From Adenophora triphylla var. japonica (lineage: Eukaryota > Streptophyta > Magnoliopsida > Asterales > Campanulaceae), in NCBI GenBank assembly GCA_022495995.1, contig JAFEMH010002319.1:1-64000 (forward strand): 64,000 nt of DNA, read 5' to 3'. Below, piece by piece: positions 59,954 to 64,000 of this stretch. Both the position numbers and the translations under genes were made by a program. The notes beneath the pieces were generated by a model that saw nothing but the letters and a program-made list of their open reading frames with translations, made no database searches and had not been told where the DNA came from. Positions within the stretch are counted from its first letter, which is position 1. Each line of letters starts with the position of its first letter.

Positions 59954-61190
59954 AGGACCTAACTTTGATCAATGTCTTAGTTAGTTGGTTTTGATAAAGG
60001 AATATATATATAGAACAGGGTTTATATCAAAAGATGTTATCTGTCATAATTCTTCACTTTGACAGCTATGAGTCTGACAGCTATGATTCTTCCTTATACA
60101 ATGTTTACAATCAATCAAAAACATGAATCATAAGTCACTCTCTAAGTCATCAAGATCATCAAGTGCATCTCAGTCCTTATTAGAGATCCTCTCTGATAGC
60201 TAAGCATTGCCATGATCTAACAGCTATGACTTCAGTCCTCAGACAGCCATCTCCCTGTCTCACACCATGTTACCACAAACTCAACCAAGTTAGATCCTGC
60301 ATCTTCACAGCTATCAAGTCCATCAATGAAGACCAATGAAGACCAATGAAGACCACTGAAGACCTTCTATAAGCTCTCAGTTCAAGCTCACAGCTCAAGA
60401 CAGCTCATGAAGACCTGCATGTGGACAAGTGGGACAAAGACCAGTCAAAGCTCATTAATGTAGCTGCAACAGTCATATTCCAACGGCTACATTGAAGGGT
60501 ATAAATAGAGGAGTTCTTCCTCTAACATACTTACTGAAAAATACTCATTTTCCCAGTCAAAAACCCTTTCCAAACACCCACACACACCTCCTGTAATCCA
60601 CACACACATACACCAATCCTCACCTTTAAAACCCTGTTCCAAACCAAAACCTTCACCCCTAAAACTCTTCACCAACAAAAACAACCCCAGTGTGTTAATT
60701 CACAAACCCCAAAAACCTAAGACTGTACTTTAGGTGTAGAATCAGTTTGTAATCACTCAAGACTGTACTTTGAGTGTATTAGTTATTTTGTAAAATCTTG
60801 AGACTGTACTTCAAGTTGTAAAAGCACTTAAGACTGTACTTTAAGTGTATCCCTAGTTGACTGTACTAATTAGGAAGAGGAAGTTCAAGGAACTTGCCTG
60901 AATCAATCATTTGTAATTTTTGTTGATTAAAGATTATAATAAAATTGATCTCACTTGTCAAGTTTGACAGTGGGGGTGGATGTAGGAGGAGTGAACTCTG
61001 AACCACTTTAAATTCTCTGTGTTATTACATTTTTGCAATCACATTCACACACTTGCATTATTTCTTTGTGTTGGTTGTCCTACCATTATTTCAAACCTCT
61101 TTTATTCCGCTGCACAATTCAAACTATCATCGACGGCTAAGCCAATACCATAGCTGTCTGATCATCTGCATACCAAGCAAGGGCCTTTCA
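59950..61190 (+). repeat. E5 5' LTR
   Basis: 1241 bp, TG...CA. TATA box at 60500-60507. TGACAGCT at 60060-60067 and 60075-60082. Mostly unaltered at CAG/CTG until about 61130. Confidence 0.92.
60715..60874 (+). promoter_or_regulatory. Leader stem-loop array of E5 (best copy)
   Basis: Five hairpins, all with the 9-nt loop GACTGTACT. 1: ACCTAA 60715-60720 / TTAGGT 60730-60735. 2: CACTCAA 60754-60760 / TTGAGTG 60770-60776. 3: CTTGA 60797-60801 / TCAAG 60811-60815. 4: CACTTAA 60825-60831 / TTAAGTG 60841-60847. 5: CCTAGTT 60852-60858 / AATTAGG 60868-60874 (one G-U). A further hairpin AAGTTC/GAACTT follows at about 60881-60895 in every LTR. The array starts about 215 nt after the TATA box. Confidence 0.7.
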
Positions 61191-61192
61191 AT

Positions 61193-61204
61193 TGGTATCA
61201 AAGC
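61193..61204 (+). other. E5 primer binding site
   Basis: TGGTATCAAAGC, one mismatch from the copia initiator-Met site (CAG read as CAA). Confidence 0.88.
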
Positions 61205-61259
61205 TTGTCTTCACACTCAAAAGTCTAACAACTTGTGAAGGATTCTCTTCAAACCCACC

Positions 61260-63569
61260 ATGCCTCAACCAAGAAGAAATAATGAGAAAGACATCCCACA
61301 CATTGATGATCGTGGATCCTTTGAGATCTATGCATCAAAGATAAAAACTTATCTTGATGCAAACAAAGCATTTAGGAACCGGTATGTTCTAGAAAATGAA
61401 GTGTCATACCCAACTCAAATCTGTACCGATGGAGGACCAAGTAAGATCAAATCCCCGAAACTTGGTCTCAAGCCGAAAAGCAATTGGTAAGTGCAAACTT
61501 GAAAGTCAAGAACATTCTTCAAAAGAGTGTAAATGATTCTCTAGCCCAAGAAATTGCTAAGGAACCAAATGCCGTAACGACATGGGCTCTTATTCAAACC
61601 AAGTTCACCAAACACTCCAGTGTTAGGACACAAAACTTGTACAACTTGCTTGAGGCAATTAGACAATTTCAAGTTCTACCCCGGAGAAAAGGTGAGTCTT
61701 TGCTCGGCCAAGGTTTGAGAACCTTGTTAGATCAATTACCGATCATGGAAAAACATTTGAACAACAAGATCTCGCCTCAAGATTTACTCAAATCTCCCTC
61801 AAGAATATGAGAAGGTAGCATTACCTATTAGAGAAGGATCTCGAATGGAGCACCATGACAGGTTGAGCAATATTTTGGAAAGCTTGAAGCCTATGAACCG
61901 GAAGGTATGATAAAAATTCCATCGGTCCCTCCATTTCACAAACCTTAGCTTTAATCGCACAAGAACACGTCAACAAGCCAATCACTCACCATGACATTGA
62001 GACCATTGTCAACAATGCTCTTCAAAAAATAAACATCGGCTCCAAATCGTAAGAAACGGATCTCCCAAGAAGACATTCCAAGCCTCATTTCCATGGTACA
62101 TCGAAATGCCATGAAATTTCAAAAGAAATCTTTTGACAAGAAATTCAATCCCTCCACCTCTAATGCCCAACAAGACGGCTACAAGAAGACAATTGATTGC
62201 TTCAATTGTGGAAAGCAAGGACATTACTCATCCGATTGCCCTGAACCAAGGAAACCTAGGGACAATCGACGCCTAAGAAGATGACCTACTCAAAAGAGAT
62301 CATTCACGGCTCTAAGTGCAAGCTGCTACAATTGCTCCAAAAATAAACATGACAAAAACAAAGAGCAAGTCATGATTGCGACTCATCAAAATTCGGTGAT
62401 GAAGAGTATATGTCAAGTGATGACTACGAAATTGAAGGAGAAGAAGCCATGATATGCCTTATGGCTGAAGATGATGAAGAATCGACAATGAGGAAGAGAT
62501 GGAAGCACTTGCTGTGATGAACTAAAAGAGGTACATGATTTTAACTCTTTAAATATTGATGGTTTTAAACAATTAGTTTGCACTCTTTTAATTCAAACCA
62601 AAAAACAAAAAACTAGCTTTGCTTCATTGGTCAATGAGAACCTTTCCCAATCCTCAACCATTGACAACCTCACAAAAACCATTTCGAGCTTGAAAAAGCA
62701 TGCCAAGGGCTAAGAGATCAATGCATCATGCTTGAAAAACAAAACATGGATCGGCAGTGAGACATCTAATAATCAGAAAATTGTCAAAAACTCATTAATC
62801 TTGAAAAAGAAAATGATGCTCTTAAAAAGAAAATAGATTCATGGAACATGTCAAGCAAAGCATTATCTCTTTTCACCTACACCCAAAGGCGTCCCAAGTG
62901 ACAAAACAGGATTGGTGCCGATGATCCTACACAAAAGGTGTACACTCCTCCCACTGGTGAAAGGGCCATTGAAAAAATGGTTGTAGAAAACCTAAGCTCT
63001 GGCAGCTATCAAACTCAAACCTATCCCATTCAAACCAAAGGAAAAGAAAAGGAAATCTTGGGTGGCCCTAGTCAATCTAAGGAAGGACCAAATAAAATTC
63101 AAGGAAGCAAGTTTATTTGGGTTCAAAAAGGGGCCAATATAAAGGAAGAAGTCAAGCTGCAAAAAGATGCTAGTCAGTCAAGCCCTGTCAGACAGCCAAG
63201 GGTTGACAGACAGCCAAGGCTTGACAGACAGCCAAGGCATGACAGACAGCCAAATTCCTCCAAACAACAAAGAACCCCAAGGCAACAAAGATTCTACAAC
63301 AAGCATAAATACACCAAAAAACAAAAACCTCAATGGCAATATTCAAATGGAAGAAGCCATGCACATCAAAATGACTCTCCAAGGTCATCCCATTCAAATA
63401 ATTTTCAGTTTCAACCCCAATACAAAGAACCCAAACCACTACTTCAATCCTTCCCAATCCACCGTCCTTACACCTTACATGATGCAAATCATGTCATATT
63501 ACCATACCCTAAACCAGCTTCTTCAATAAGGGATCAATGAACAATGCTAGGGCTCCAAAGAAAAACTAA
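61260..63569 (+). pseudogene. gag: E5 gag (broken)
   Basis: Starts MPQPRRNNEKDIPHIDDRG at 61260. UBN2-like region 61484-61800 in more than one frame. The zinc knuckle CFNCGKQGHYSSDC is intact at 62198-62239. A coiled-coil-prone stretch spans about 62620-62860. The C-terminal 200 codons from 62938 are clean up to the C-terminal asparagine-rich part, with the basic tail repeats RVDRQPRLDRQPRHDRQP (about 63195-63250). The final frame ends ARAPKKN-stop at 63569. Most breaks lie in the patch 61260-62780, where CAG/CTG are altered relative to E4 and E3 copy 1. Confidence 0.84.
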
Positions 63570-63625
63570 TCCTTTGGACCCAAAAGAATAAAAAGGGTAC
63601 CATAAACCTTATTTTTTGTTTTGCG

Positions 63626-64000
63626 GTATCCGAGGAAAGGTCTCTAGTATTTAGATAGTGGTTGTAGTAGGCATATGACCTTCAATAAAGACTGGTTGCA
63701 ACAATATTCCCCTAAAAATGGTCCAAATGTAACCTTTGGTGACAATTCCCAAGCTAAGGTCAAAGGATCGAAATCTTGTTACAAAAGATATCATTTTTAC
63801 AAATGTAACCTATGTAGAGGGTCTCAAACACAATTTGATCGGACATTAGTCAAATCTCGTGACAAGGGATATCATGTTGTTTGTACTAAAGACAAATGCA
63901 CTGTTATAGATAAAAACAATAAAGTCATCCTAACTGGATCAAGAAAAGGGAATCTCTATTGCTTAAACTTAGAGATTGTGGAAACTTCAAATGCTCACTG
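63626..64000 (+). pseudogene. pol: E5 pol, start (protease)
   Basis: Begins after the T-rich tract TTTTTTGTTTTGCG, where E3 copy 1 has TTTTGTTTTGCAG, so the acceptor CAG has become CGG here. LDSGC is followed by SRHMTFNKDW (about 63650-63690) with Ser-Arg read as Ser-Arg/Gly-variant codons. The protease frame continues through NGPNVTFGDNSQAKVKG and then shifts at about 63770. The rest lies beyond the window. It is homologous to 43706-44075 of E2. Confidence 0.78.

Larger units (their letters stand above)
59950..64000 (+). mobile_element. E5: Ty1/copia SIRE-like element, cut by window end
   Basis: 5' LTR, primer site, gag and start of pol, inserted in the (AT)n tract of the MYB B intron. Same subfamily as E3 (over 20 kb away), sharing the GCTCC variant at the gag end. 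The 3' part lies outside the window. Confidence 0.9.

Overview
This is a plant nuclear window dominated by repeats. Evidence for a plant: Ty1/copia LTR retrotransposons primed by initiator tRNA-Met, a CACTA transposon, a Stowaway MITE, and a MYB gene of the DIVARICATA type (SHAQKY motif). I cannot name the species. The only host genes I can support are two near-identical minus-strand copies of that MYB gene (A at 10607-12637; B with exon 2 at 58072-58537). A third fragment resembling their intron lies at about 54530-54810. This looks like a tandem MYB cluster blown apart by transposons.

Layout. 1-187: flank downstream of MYB A. 188-9426: copia element E1 (TSD TACTT), which lost RT and RNase H in an internal deletion; the empty site survives at 56889-56893. 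9427-13368: MYB A. 13369-54009: nested complex E2 (TSD TTTAT). Its 5' LTR is split by a 5-kb CACTA element (13964-18972, TSD CTT) and by a second copia element E3 (19104-40808, TSD AAGTG). About 6.7 kb spanning the CACTA/E3 boundary is present twice in tandem (about 16049-22772 and 22773-29490). Each element's third ORF carries a solo LTR of an unrelated family (34634-36200, TSD CTAAA; 48901-50705, TSD CAATG). 54010-54861: MYB-like remnant. 54862-56659: minus-strand truncated copia E4. 56660-59949: MYB B with a MITE in its intron. 59950-64000: copia E5, inserted in the MYB B intron and cut by the window end.

The copia elements look like one SIRE/Maximus-type lineage in two subfamilies (E1/E4 with 1138-bp LTRs; E2/E3/E5 with about 1.2-kb LTRs). 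They share gag, protease, integrase, RT and RNase H. Beyond pol they carry an unusual module: an antisense ORF and a long sense ORF3, separated by a roughly 490-bp divergent region centred on a palindrome.

Three features stand out. First, the LTR leader holds a tandem array of five stem-loops with one invariant 9-nt loop (GACTGTACT) and stems that differ but stay complementary. Second, a 74-75-nt GT/AG-like interval carries the gag stop codon and, if spliced out, would put gag and pol in one frame. Third, ORF3 plus the antisense ORF form a divergent gene pair. All copies are coding-dead as read. Many lesions fall exactly on CAG/CTG triplets in patches, a pattern that suggests systematic base-calling error at methylated CHG sites rather than real mutation.
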